Assembly (NCBI GenBank): GCA_922989275.2
Contig: OV277869.1
Location: 42,764,189 to 42,828,188, forward strand
DNA: 64,000 nucleotides
Direction of reading: 5' to 3'
Origin: Gari tellinella
Taxonomy: Eukaryota; Mollusca; Bivalvia; Cardiida; Psammobiidae
The translations under genes were made by a program, and so were the position numbers. Of this stretch, positions 44,488-58,500 are shown piece after piece (within the stretch, counting starts at the first letter, position 1; each line of letters begins with the position of its first letter). Below the pieces are notes generated by a model. It saw nothing but the letters and a program-made list of their open reading frames with translations, did no database searches and was not told the origin of the DNA.

Positions 44488-47400
44488 CTGCAAGAGGATA
44501 TAATATAAGATTATAGCATAATTATTCAAATTTGTATAATAGCTTAATTACTATAAACTAATATATTTAACCCTTTACCTGATGGCCTATTTCTAGTATT
44601 GAAGATAGGTGAACTATTTAAAGCAGGTTGAAAGTAAAGCAGAATACACATTAAGGCGCTTTCTGCATTACTGTCAGCCTGCTTCAAGCTATTATGTGCT
44701 AGAACAAAGAAAATATTCCCTATAATATATATTCATGACTGAATAAATTGGAACCTATTCGCTAAAAGGCGCTTACATGAGGGAAAGGGTTAACACATGT
44801 ATATGTTGAGCAATCATTCAAGGACAGATGGGTAATCTTTAAACCTTTTCCTGCTGACTGCAAAATTTAATGGTATAAATTTACAAATTTTGTGGAATAG
44901 ATCAGAAGCAGCATACTGTTGCATCTTATCTTGATCCACCTTGTTTGACATTTTTCTTTTAAGGTTTCTTAAAAATGCTTGAAGTCTTATTTGACAATTT
45001 TTTGAGAGAAGGTTCAAGCCGCATAAAGCAGATAGGATAAGGCTTAAGATAGGCAGCAAATAATTTGCAAAGTAAAACTAATAGGCAGCAAATAATTTGC
45101 AAAGTAAAACAAATAACGTTTATCATAAGTTTGAAATTAGTCCATGGCATTCTCATATGGCAAATATTTTGAGGATTTTTCACTAACGTGGAGATGTTCA
45201 AAAGACCATATGCATACTTTGACTGTAAACGATAAATAAAAATTTAGTCTGACTCATAACTGTACAGAACATGACTCTTAAAGGCATCAAAGTGACCACA
45301 ATCAGTTAACTTGAGTTAACCCATTACCCGATAGCCAGTTTCTAGTTTTGAATATAGGTGACCACTTAAAGCAGGTTGAAAGTAAAGCAGAATGTGCCTT
45401 ATGGCACATTCTGCTTTGCTTTCAGTCTGCTTTAAGCTATCATCTGCTAGGATACAACAAATATTTCTTATGGTACATATTCATAATTGTGTAAATTGGA
45501 ACTATTTTCCTCAATGGATTAATAAACTAGAGGCGTATTTATGGGGTAATGGATTAAGTGGCCACTCAAAAGGAGATGACTTATCAGTACTAATATCAGG
45601 GCTCTAGATACTTTAAGGCGAGTTTTTCGAAAACTAAAATCTTTATTTCTATTTTAAACCCTATGGTGTCACTACTCATTAGAATCGTCTCATAGAGACG
45701 ATTCTAATGAGTAGTAACACCATAGGATTTGGTACTAAAATAAGTGAGAAAATGTTTGATTTGTTCTGTTTACTCTCTCCTATCTGGATCCCTGCTAATA
45801 TGCAGGAAAAACATACAAGAAAAACTCCTGTAGGAGGTTACTGTTTCCTGCATTACCCCACTTCTCCATTCATAGACATTTTAATGCATTTAATGTATTC
45901 CTCAACTAAAGAATTATTTCAGTATTATACAGTCAAAAAATATTTCCTATATTCTAACAAATGGTAGCTTAAAGCAGGCTGAAAGTAAAACAGAATGTGT
46001 CTTGAGGCACATTCTTCTTTACTTTTCAACCTGCCTTAAGTGGTCAGCTATCTTCAATACTAGAAACAGGGTCGGAGGCTATGGGGTATTGGGTTAACCC
46101 TTAGCCTGCCACTCACGACTATAGCTCCATATGCAAACAGCTTGGATCCGGATGAGACGCCGAGTAACTCGGCGTCTCATCCGGATCCAAGCTGTTTGAA
46201 ACTCGGACAACATTTTCAGCAATTTTGAGCAACTTTGAAGCACTTTGAAACTTGAAGCAGACGAGAAATATAGCAGACAATTTATTTGGCGGGCTAAGGG
46301 TTAAGAAGTCATCATTTTTGGAGAGCAAAGTGGTTTTTCAATTTACTCATATTATTTTGATGCAAGGATGTCCTTAAAATTTCGCCTATAGTTTGAGGCA
46401 TAAAAAATTGTTGGGTTTAGATATAGTTATACTACTTATAATCATTTATCATCTACACTAGCCCTGTACAGTATACTGTTGAAAAGATTTCTAAATCCTA
46501 AATATCTAAACTCCCTGGCAACTAGACCAACAGAAATGTTCCTAATATATATTTTAAAACATTTCCTTATGCAAAATTTCTACTTTACTTTTTAGTCAGC
46601 TATAACCCTTTCCCTCCGAAGGAAATGTCTTTTAACCCTTTCCCCTATGGAAGTGACTTTTAGCGTATTTAATATATTCCTCCGCTGAAGAAAATAGTTC
46701 CAACTTAATCAGTCATGAATATATATTATAGGGAATATTTTCTATAGTCTAACACAGGATAGCTTAAAGCGGGCTGAAAGTAAAGCAGAATGCGCCATAT
46801 GGCGCATTCTGCTTTACTTTCAATCTGCTTTAAGAAGTCACATATCTTCAATACTAGAAATAGACTATCAGGTAATGGGTTAACTCCTAATTATTTATTG
46901 TAAGTCTTTTTCATGATTCTACCATATTCTAGCTGTTAACCCTTTACCCCATAAGTATGTCTTCTTATGCCGTTAATTTATTCCTCTTCTGAAGAAAGTA
47001 GATCCTTTTTATACGGTAATTAATAAGCAATATCATAAAAATCTTATATCCTGGCAGATTGTAGCTGGAAGTAAGCAGAATGCATCTTCAGGTGCATTCT
47101 GCTTCATTTCAACCTGCTTTAAGTGGCCACCTTGTCTTCAAAACAAGAAACAGGCCACGGGAAATAGGAGACTTTTCCTGCATCCGTGCAAGTGGATCAT
47201 AGCTTAAAGCTAGCTGAAATTAAAACAGAAAGCTTCTGCAAGAGCTTTCTGCTTCAGTTTCCACACATTTTAAACACAGTAAACAAACACTATGGGGGGA
47301 AGGGTTACTTTTATTAAATTTGAAAAATAAAATAACATATGAATGAAAAAATCCATATGAAGAAAACTACTAATATGAAATTGAATAAAAAAAAATCAAA

Positions 47401-49528
47401 CTTGTTAAAAAGCATCCATTGTTAAGATGCATCTACAGACATGTACAATTGTAGCAATGCATGCATTTAGAAAAAAAAGTTTTGAAAATTCTAATTTAAG
47501 AACAGTAGCAGACGACAAAATTATGGATGCTTAGCTAAGGACTACTAAGATTGGTCAAAATTGGTCTATCCAAGTCATTGACCGGAAACCTTTTTTCTAT
47601 TTTAAGTAACATTAACCTTGACCTGATGACTCAGAAATACAATCCCAAGTTAGGTCTTAATGTAAACTAAATGCTAAATATAAAGTTTGGTCAAAATTGG
47701 GATATCTAATCTGTAGTTATTGACCCAAACCATTGTTCTACTTTGAGTTACAGCAACCTTGACCTTTACCTGATAACCCAGAAATACAATCCCAAGCTAG
47801 GTCTTAATGTAAACTAAGTGATAAATACAAAGTTTGGTTAAAATTTGGATATCCAATCTGCTTTACTTGACCAGAAACCGTTTTTCTATTTTAAGTAAAA
47901 AGCAACCTTGACCTTGACCTGATAACTCCAAAATACAATCCTTATACAAATTTTGATTAAAATTGGGATATCAAATCTGCAGTTATTGAATTGAAAACTT
48001 TTTTCTGCTTTAGTAACATGGATCTTGATTTTGAGCTGATGTCCAAAGTTAGGTCTTAATGTGAGCTTGCTAAATACAAAGTTTGGTCAAAATTAGAATG
48101 TTCTATCTCCAGTTCATGACTGGAAACTGTTTTTCTATTTATAGTAACAGTGACCTTGACCTTATGAACCGCAAATACAATCCCAGTTTGGTCTTAATGT
48201 AAAGATGCGGTTACACCTTAGAGTTTTAGCAAGCATATGCCGACATATTTAGCAAAATATTTGCTAAATACGTTGGTGTATGTCAGTTTAAGTTATGAGT
48301 ACGTTTTGTATAAGTTTTGTATTACAGCATATTGGCATACGTTGTGATATGATCAGTACGTCAAAATTTATTGAGCATGCATAAAAAATTCAATGTATGC
48401 CGATGTATAGTTCATAAGTTCAGCATACATTCTGTATAATTATCCTTTATACATTGTAGGTAAGTTATGCTGTCATTCACATATGTTACTTGTAAATTAG
48501 CCATTATGATTATGTTTTGTTTGGTATACATTATTAACCCTTAGCCTGCCACTCACGACTATAGCTCCATATGCAAACAGCTTGGATCCGGATGAGACGC
48601 CGAGTAACTCGGCGTCTCATCCGGATCCAAGCTGTTTGACACTCGGACAACATTTTCAGCAATTTTGAGCAACTTTGAAGCACTTTGAAACTTGAAGCAG
48701 ACGAGAAATATAGCAGACGACAATTTATTTGGCGGGCTAAGGGTTAATTGGTCAAGAGTGCATGATCTTCATCATAGACTTCTATCATAGGTGCTACCAA
48801 ACTTAGAAACCTGCTTTACTTTCAAAACTGCTTTAAGTAGATACCCATCTTCTAAACAGGCTATGTGGGACTGGGTAAATGCAGTACATAAGTAATGGAA
48901 ATATCTCACTAAAAATGACAGGATTTTAGCAGTTCCTTCATAGTTCTAAATCTGGCTGCTGGTACGATTTTAAAATCTACCACTTCATTCTCATTTGAAT
49001 GGCCAATTTTGACAGGTTTTAAACAAATACTTCTGTGTTGGGAATGCTGACTGCTTCTTCAAATAACAGACTGGTGTATAGGGGAAAAGCTGGTGTGTTT
49101 TAATTCTTTCAACACTAAGTAATTTTCTTGTGGGTTCCTTTGTGGATTTTTTGAGTTACCAAAACATGAACCAGTCCACCTCGAAATCTATGGGCAGTTT
49201 AATAAATAGTGGTCTAATTTAGCAAATAGTGTAGACCCTGATCAGATGGCTCATATAGGAGCCCTCTGATCTGGGTCTACACTGTTTCAAATGTAATGAG
49301 TATATTTTTAACAAGTCCATGGTGTTGAAAAAATTAATTAAAGTCAACTGGTGGGGGAAAATGATTTATGTGAAAGTGACAACTGGTGTATTAGGGAAAA
49401 ATGTTTTGTTTGAAAAGTAACCACTTGTATTTAGGGGAAAACTCAGCTGTGTCTCAGAGTCAACTGGTATATTGGTGGAAATCTGCTATATTTGAAAATT
49501 GCTGTGTTCATAAGTCATTGTGTGTAAT

Positions 49529-49569
<41 letters not shown>

Positions 49570-52500
49570 TTGCTGTGTTCGAAAGTCATTGTGTGTATAG
49601 GGGTGAAATTGCTGTGTTCGAAAGTCATTGTGTGTATAGGGGGGAAATTGCTGTGTTCGAAAGTCATTGTGTGTGTATAGGGGGGAAATTGCTGTGGTTG
49701 AAATTTGACTGGTGTACAGGGGGGAAATGTTGGGTTTGACAGTGAACTGGTTTATATCGTAAAACCTTGTTTGGATTTTGAACAATCATACATTCTACAT
49801 ATCTGTTTCAAAGGTCAAAGGACAAGTGCTACTGTTTTCTACAGTACATACATAACTGGATGATTTTCAATGAAGATGTTGGTAAGAGATGGTGTATGTT
49901 AGCCATTAGCAAAAAATGTCTCTAATTGTCTATAGTTAAACCTTTGTGAAGCAAAATTTATAATAAATTTAAATTTAAAATATTTAGTACATGTAGATGT
50001 ATTGGCAGTTCGAAGCATTGTACAAAACAAAAGTAATGTCAAAGCTCTTATTAGAGCTTTTTGAAATACGTTTGTCATGCATTGAAGTTGCTTAACAAAG
50101 GTTAGAGTGTACAGCTATTCATACCATATCAAAAACTTATATTTCTTGTATATATTATAATCATATATAATAGTCCCAGATAAAAGTCAGGCGAATCAAA
50201 AAGATTCTTTCATATGTTAACATATAAATCAGAAAGCTTCCTCCGGAGCTTTCTTATTTTCTTTCATCCTGCTTTTTAGGTACCGGTACCCACGGTCTTT
50301 TTAACTTTGAAAACAAACATTTCTTTTCGTGATAATTATACTGGTTTTTACATACTATATATGTTTATATCATTATGTATGTAAATATATATGTGATATC
50401 AAAACAAGCACAAAACTTGCAAAACAAATATACAGTAAAACCTCGCTATTACGACCACTAAATTATGTTAATTATTAGGGTGTTTACGATAGGTGACCGC
50501 TTAAAGCAAGGTGACAGTGAAACAGAAAGCTCCTATAGGAGCTTTCTGTTTCACTGTAACCTTGCTTTAAGCTGTCACCTGTCTATTATACACTCAATTA
50601 GCCTTCGTTTTAGTGATCGTAATAGCGAGGTTTTACTGTATATATGTCATTGAATAAAAGTAGACAAAATGTTTTAGCTGATCCTAAAGCTGGAAAAAGT
50701 TGGTAGAAATATTACCAAACATACACCATCATCTCACTGTGCTTGCAAAGGATAGTTCTAAGAATACCTTTTTCCAGTGTTGACCTTCAATGTAGATTTA
50801 AAAGCAAACAATTAATGCCTCCAAATCACACAAACACAGTTGAACCTGTGTTAAGCTACCATTAGAAAAACTAAGCATTTGTATCTTTAACCCTTTACCT
50901 CATAGCCTGTTTCTAGTTTTGAAGACAGATGACCACTTAAAGCAGGTTGAAAGTAAAGCAGAATGTGCCCTTAAGGCACATTCTGCTTTACTTTCAGCCT
51001 GCTTTAAGCTAAACTCTGCTAGGCTATATAAAATATTTGTAATGGTAATTGTTCATCAGGGTATAAACTGGAACTATTTTCTTCAGCGGATGAATAAGCT
51101 AAATACGCTAAAAGTCGCTTCTATGGGGGAAAGGGTTAAAGCATGGCTGATCAATGCAGAAGTAAAATTATATAGACAGCTCAAAAGGGAGCTTTCTGTA
51201 TACCTTTCATTCTGCATTAAGCTTCAACTTGTCTTTAAGGGTTATCAATGCTCATTGATTGAATGGTGGCTAAAACAATCTTAACTGTACATGTAGTTCA
51301 TACACAATATATATGAGCACTGCCATGACAAAACCAGCTTTATTTCATTGCAACATTGTACAGACCAAGCACCTTTGTCATTCCAGACTTTGCATCTCTG
51401 AGTTTGGTCTACACTGCCAAATATCCTATACAATATAGCTACATAAAATTGTTTAGAAAATTTAGATGCCTTAGGGTTTCAAACAGTGTAGATCAAGGCC
51501 AGCTGCCACTTCTTTGATGTGGCGACTGGCATTGATCTACTGTGTTTGCAATGCAATAAGTCAGGTTTTCTGATGGCACGGCTCATATAACATAGCTGTC
51601 ATCATTCAAGGTACAGTTATACTATTATGTTAACTCAAAGGAAGATTCCTTGATGTTGCAGTCAAAAGCAAAGTGAAAGCAAAACAGAAAGCTCAAAAGA
51701 ATCTTTCAGCTCTATATCTTGCTTTTAGCTGCTATCAGTCTTTGAAAGCGAGTCTCCAAGCTAATATAAACATTTGAACTATAAACCCAACAGCTAATTA
51801 AACATCAGGTAAAATATCTTAAAACAACAAAAAAGAATTTGTTTTAGCTACCAAGGTTAAGTTGTCTATGAAATAATACAGGGACCCCGTCCTGAAAGAG
51901 AGACCCCTTGACATTGCAAACAGACTATAACAAGACCACAGCTTATGATGCATCTGATCTGAATGTGAACTATTAATGGCCATAGCAGACAGAACGTTGT
52001 TGACTCTCAGCCTCAGAGGAGATCCTGTCCTTTAACCCTTTGAAGCCAAGAGTAATGCATAATATGCAACATGTGCAAACAGCACATTCTCTTCTATGCA
52101 TACAGTGAAGACCCAGATCAGAGGGCTGCACTGTTTGTCGTCTTGCAATATATCAATAAAGCACCACCCAGACTATTACAAATGGACTAGATCTAATTGG
52201 ACACTGGAATTGTCTGATAAAAGTTTCAAGGGGGAATGATTTAACCAATTACCCCATAGCTTGTTTCTAGTATTGAAGATATGTAACCACTTAAAGCAGG
52301 TTGAAAGTAAAGCAGAATGTGCCCTTAGGCGCATTCTGATTTACTTTCAGCTTGCTTTAAGCTATCATCTGCTAGAATATAGCACATATTTCTTATAATA
52401 CATATTCATTGTTTAAACATCTGATCTCTTTTCTTCAGATAAAGAATAAAGAATGGCGTAAAATGGCCTATTTTTTGGGCAATGGGTTATATTACACCAT

Positions 52501-55500
52501 GACAAGTGTTCATGAATTTCACAGTGTGACAAAATAAACCTTTGGCAGAAAACATTATCCTTTGATGAACAAAATGTACAAATACAACATCTGTTCCAAT
52601 ACCAACCTTTTTCAGTCCTGTTTTGCCTACACTCCTAATAGCTAACATAAGTTGCTCCCTTGGGTCTAAAGGACGATCAAATTTCTTCTGTTTTGGCTTT
52701 GTGTATTTTGCGTCAGCTTTGGAAGCTTTTGGTTTAGAGGCTGCAGTGGGAGGAGTTTGGGCTACTGTAGGAGGCGGGGATGGTGCAGGGGGAGGAGCTG
52801 AGGGTGGAGTCTCAGGTCTGTGCTTTTCATTGTCCTTTGTGAATATTTGAACGGTAGGAGGAGCACTATGCTGGGCCTGAACAGTTTCTTGTGCAATCAG
52901 TGGCTGGTTTAAAGCCTGGTTCTGTTGGGACACCAGCGTGTTTTGTAATGCTAGAGATTGCATGCTCTGTTGTAGCTGTAACAACATCTGTTGCTGCATC
53001 TGTATCTGTAATTGCAGCTGCTGGAACTGAATGTTAGAGGAATCATCAGCTCCTGTGGACTGTGGTCCATGCTGATTGGCTAAGAGTTTCTGATTTTGAT
53101 TCAACTGATTCTGCCATAATGTAAACTGCTGTTGCATTTGCTGATACTGCATCTGTGGCTGCGAATCAAAACTGTCATCTTTCCTGGGCGAAACTTCACT
53201 GACTTGTGATGATGAAGCTGATGAAGCACCACTATTATTATGTGACAAGACTATTCTTGTCGCTGAAGCATATTTCTTATCAGTCGTTTCATTGTCACTG
53301 TCTGTATCAGCTGACTGTTCATGCTTCACTGGGGTTCGTTCAGCAGGAAGAGCAATCATAGATATGGACTTCTCTTCCATCACATGTTCTACCTCACCTT
53401 CTGAATTAGGTGAGAAACTGAGTTCTGAACACTGATTTTTCACATGACTCTTGTCCCCATCCATATCCTCGTCATCATCATCCTGGATCTCTGGCTCAGT
53501 CTCCACCATATGTACACTCTGAACCTGAATGGTTTCTTCCTGAGGTTGTTCAGCCTTGGGACCCTCATCAAACAGATGTCTGTAGCTTGTCCTAGGAGGA
53601 GGGTTCCTATTCTTCTCCACATCCTCTGGCTTAGCCACACTGAAGTTCAAGCTAGACAACTCATCTAACGAAATCACAAACTCCTCAGGCTTTTCAGGTT
53701 CTTTTGGCTTCTCTTCTTTCACTTCTTCCTGTTGAGCTTTTGGAGTACTCTGGTCTATTGGTATATTACTGAACATCTCTTTTAGAGGCAGAGTCATTGT
53801 CTTGTGTTCTTTAGGAGAATCTAGGTCAGGAATTCTCCTTGGACTTCCAAATTCAACACTATCGGGTCTCGGAGAATATTCAAATTCAATAACCTCCTCT
53901 GTGACTATCTCCTCTTCCTCTTCTTCTTCGTGTTTATCAGGACTTTCATTGTTCTGGAAGTCAGGAGGAACTGCATCAATGGTGAACTCGTAAGTGATTT
54001 CAGCTGATTCTCTGTTGCCCTCAGAAGTCTTACCAGCTCGATCAGACCCTTTTCCTTTTTTACCATCATCGTGGACGATGAAAGAAGAATCACTATCTGT
54101 AGCCTGGAAACATATTTAAACAGTTATACATGATCTCCATGGTAACAGTTTGGTCCCTCTTTCTTCACAGTTTTGTTAATTACTCAGGTCATTTTGTCGG
54201 GGTTGTGGGGATTCTAAGACCATTCAAACTTGTGCTAAACAGCCATTCATTAATGCTTAATGCAGGACAATACAGTCGAACTTTGGTATCTCGAACTCAT
54301 TTAACTCGAATTATCCGATAGTTCGACATATGAACTGCATTATTTCATGCTCGGTTAAGTCGAACAAACCCATATTTCAAAGTTAAAACGTGGCTTAGCC
54401 ACGTTTTAACTTTGGAATACGGGTATGTTCGACAAAACCGACTTCGAGATATCGAAGTTTGACTGTAGTAATGTGGAATAGCTTTCAAAATTAACTTTCC
54501 ATCTGTATTAAGCTAATGGTGTTTTGTGCATTGCTGTTCTCTAGCATTAAGCTACATGCACCTTATTAACCCTTAGCCCGCCAAATAAATTGTCGTCTGC
54601 TATATTTCTCATCTGCTTCAAGTTTCAAAGTGCTTCAAAGTTGCTCAAAATTGCTGAAAATGTTGTCCGAGTGTCAAACAGCTTGGATCCGGATGAGACG
54701 CCGGGTTACTCGGCGTCTCATCCGGATCCAAGCTGTTTGCATATGGAGCTATAGTCGTGAGTGGCAGGGTAAGGGTTAAAAATGTCTGCTTAGCACACAG
54801 TTTACTAGGTTTTCTAAGGGTCTAATGGTTTAATGGAGTGCTTGTGTTTCTATTAGATTTTGCAAAATGAGATTGCATGGGATATGAATGAAGGTAGAGG
54901 ACGAATTGGTGGTACAAAGTGTCAGGCTAAATATGGAGCTAATCATGATTGAACTACCGAAGAGAACAACAGACCCTGTAGGCCTGCACTGGATTTGGTA
55001 ACCATACATAGGTCAGGAGGTGGATTGCATAAATACATCAAAACTTGGTTATTAGACAGCATAATGAACATGCATGCCAAGTTTGAAATCAAGAAGTTAT
55101 TCTTCAGAGGATGCCACCATTTTAAAATAATTATCATCACAGAACATGTTATTATATATACTTAAAAGCTTTCCCTTACACATTTCATTGAAATAAAATA
55201 ATCCAAAGCCTTCATGTTCTGTCTATTACATCTAGTACAGTCTCTAGATACAAACTACTGCTTAATGCAGGACAAAAGTAATGCAACTTTCTGCATTACG
55301 TTTGTCTTGCATTAAACTATCTCCTTTATTATAAGAGTGAAAATGTTATCTCATTGCAAGTGACTAATGTATACAGATTCATTTATTCTAAATCTTAATT
55401 TGGTAATACAGTCAAACTTCGATATCTCGAACTTGTTTAACTCGAACTATCCGATATTTCAAAATGTGGATTTGCCTTATTTCAAGCTTGGTTAAAGTGA

Positions 55501-58500
55501 ACATACCCGTGTTTCAAAGTTATAACGCGTTTTAACTTTGAAATATGGGTATGTTAGACTTAACCGAATTCGAGATACCGAAGTTCGACTGTATCTTCAT
55601 GTGCTGAAATTATTTATAATGGATTTCACATGCTGGAAGTAGTGGTAGGTGACTGATGCCTCGTGAACAAGGATAGGTATATGGTACTCTACATTGATGC
55701 TGCAACCTCCAAAACCTTCTCCTCTATTCTGTAAAGCCTTCATGTATGTTCCAGCAATTCTGGATCTAAACTCGTTTACAATTACAGAGCTACAGTATAC
55801 AGCTGCAGCTACAGGGGAGTATTTCAAAAACTGAAATCTTCATTTCTGCACTAAACCCTATGGTGTTACTACCATAGTTACACCATAGGATTTGGGGCTG
55901 AAATAAGTGAGAAAATGTTGGATATGTTCTGTTTACGCTCTCTTATCTGGAACCCTGTACTAAAGTCTCGAAAACAACTTTTATTTTCCAATATAGTAAT
56001 CGGCGCCATATGACCATATTATGTGTCGTGGTGCCCTAAAACTGAACTGAATTAACCAATATAGTTAGACTTCAATCATGTACAGAAATGTTGTAGTGTT
56101 TAATGATCAGGGGTGTGCTGTTGGGGTTACCTGGTCGTTCCTGGTCGAGGTTTCTGTAGATCCTGGTTCCTCACCCGCAAGTTTTGAAATCTGCTCCTTG
56201 AATGTTGGCATGGCTTTCTGAAGCTCTTCTGAAAACACAGCCAGAAGAAGCACTGTTATTGTGTATTTATATTTAATCATGCTTTATTTAACCCTTTCCC
56301 CCATAGAAGTGACTTTTAGCACTTGCATTTTATTCATCCGCTGAAGAAAATAGTTCCAATATATAGCGTAATGAATAGGTGTCATATTTAATAATTTCCT
56401 TATTCTTGCAGGTAATAGCTTAACGCATGCTGAAAGTAAAGCAGAATGCGCCATATGGCGCATTCTGCTTTACTTTCAACCTGCTTTAAGTAGTCACCTA
56501 TTTTCAAAACTAGAAAAGGCTATGGGGTAAAGGGTTAATCAACAGCTTTATACATGTATATATAACCAGTACTATATAATTAAATCATATAATAATGAAA
56601 ATAATTAACCTGTTAATGACTTGCTGTAAAATTATGATCTAATAGTTTTAAAATACCAATAAAAAGAAGCTATATGGAAAATCTTTAAGACATGTGTCAA
56701 CTTAATGCAGAACAAAAGCTAAGCAAAAAACCCCAAAAGGAGTGTTTCTGCATACCTCTTCATTGTCAGGTCATTTAACCCATTGCATGCTGGGTAATAA
56801 TTGGCAGTCATTTTAAAATGATGTCTGCAGCAGGTATAACTCAAATATTTGCAACAGATTTTAGCGGTTTCTGATAGAATATTGACTTAGCAGCAAACAA
56901 TTTTGATCTCAGATCAGGCCCCACAATGTGGGGCCTGATCTGAGATCAAAACTGTTTACCTTGAGGTACACCTAAAAGTGTATCCCGCATAAACTCGGTT
57001 AATAGACTGGGTTTACCTGTACAAGCACATGTAATATCCAGATTATATCAATTAATTAATTTTTATTTGAGCTTAAAGTATATTACATTGTTCATTAAAA
57101 TGATTACCAAGAAATAGTCTCATAAAATCTTGTGATTTCTAATTTAGACCTCTTATGGGGGTTTTCACTGATTAATTGTCATATCTTTTAATACTTTTGA
57201 GGAAACTCAAAGAGTGAATTATCAGAAATGGAATGTTATGGTAAGAAATAAAACTACTTAGTTTCTCTAGCTAAATAAATTTAAGAAAAGGACTAAATAA
57301 AATCAAGATAAAAGAAGACTAATTTGAAGGGGAAAAGGAATTAAAAGATTCTAGCTGCATATACTAGTTATTATGGAGCTTAATTGATTATCTTTCATTG
57401 GACATTTAAACTGGCATATACTCTTTAACTCTTTCCACCCTGAAACCTCAAATGTACTATTCTAGTTTTCAATTAAATCTAGTCCATTTTTTACTTTTTA
57501 GGGCTGATTTTTTACAATATAAATATTATGTCAAAATGACAAACAGTGTAGACCCTGATCGGAGGGCTCCTGAAGGAGCCCTCTGATCAGGATCTTCACT
57601 GTTTGCATAGGACAAGTGTATTCCTCACCGGTAAGCTGTTTGCAAATGACGCATATATGCGTGACTAGGGTTCAAAGAGTAAAACACTGAGTATCTTTCA
57701 TCTACTGGAATTGCCATTTGCTAAAATTCTGCCAATGAGTTTTGTCTTATTTATATTTACAGAAACAAGATCTGAGTGCCAGTTTGGGTTCTGATCAGGA
57801 AAGTGAGGCCTGATCTGGATCCAGACTGTTTGCAAATGTCTCAAATAAAGATTTTCAGTGTTGAATGGGTTAAGATCCAGATCAGACATCAAGTGTAAAT
57901 TAATCAATGTATGATCAGGATTTAAAAAGTTTGGTAGATCTACTTAGACCATATTTTTCAAAACATAAATAGACAATTGAGTTACGTAAATTTAGACTTT
58001 CGGCAGTGGACACTTTTGCAGTGGACAGAAATTATATGGTGTCAACTTTTTCAACACTAATTTAACCCTTGTGGGTTATTATGTCCCTTTGTGGATATAC
58101 CAAATAACGAACCAGTCTACTTGGAATTCTGGGTAGTTTAATATATACTGTACTGGTCAAAATTAGCAAACAATGTAGACCCAGAACAGAGGGTTCCTAT
58201 AGAAGCCCTCTGATCTGGGTCTACAATGCTTGCAAACTGAAAAGAGTATCATTTCAAACAGGTTCATGGTGTTGAAAGAGTTAACATGTGTGTGAAGAAG
58301 TGAACTGACATTTTCCATAAGTGAAAGTGACAGATGAATATATACCATTGAAAAAACAAATGAGCTGTGCTAAATGTTAATGCAGAACAAAAGTAATCCA
58401 GAAAGGTTCTTTATGAGCTTTCTGCATTTTTTCTTATACCCTGCATTTAGCAACAACCTGTGTTTTAAGACCTCCATGCATAGTGTACAGAGTGGTCTCT

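Noticed and set aside
49401..49739. Poly-Gly frame of 112 codons on the plus strand and poly-Pro frame on the minus strand
   Set aside because: Both arise from a G run and minisatellite units; there are no splice signals or homology.
52487..52606. 39-residue C-terminal extension of the WH2 protein
   Set aside because: It follows a usable splice donor, has no motif and runs into a family A MITE, so it is probably intron read-through.
52623..53668. Gly/Ala-rich and other plus-strand frames opposite the WH2 exon
   Set aside because: Antisense shadows of the Pro/Gln-rich coding exon.
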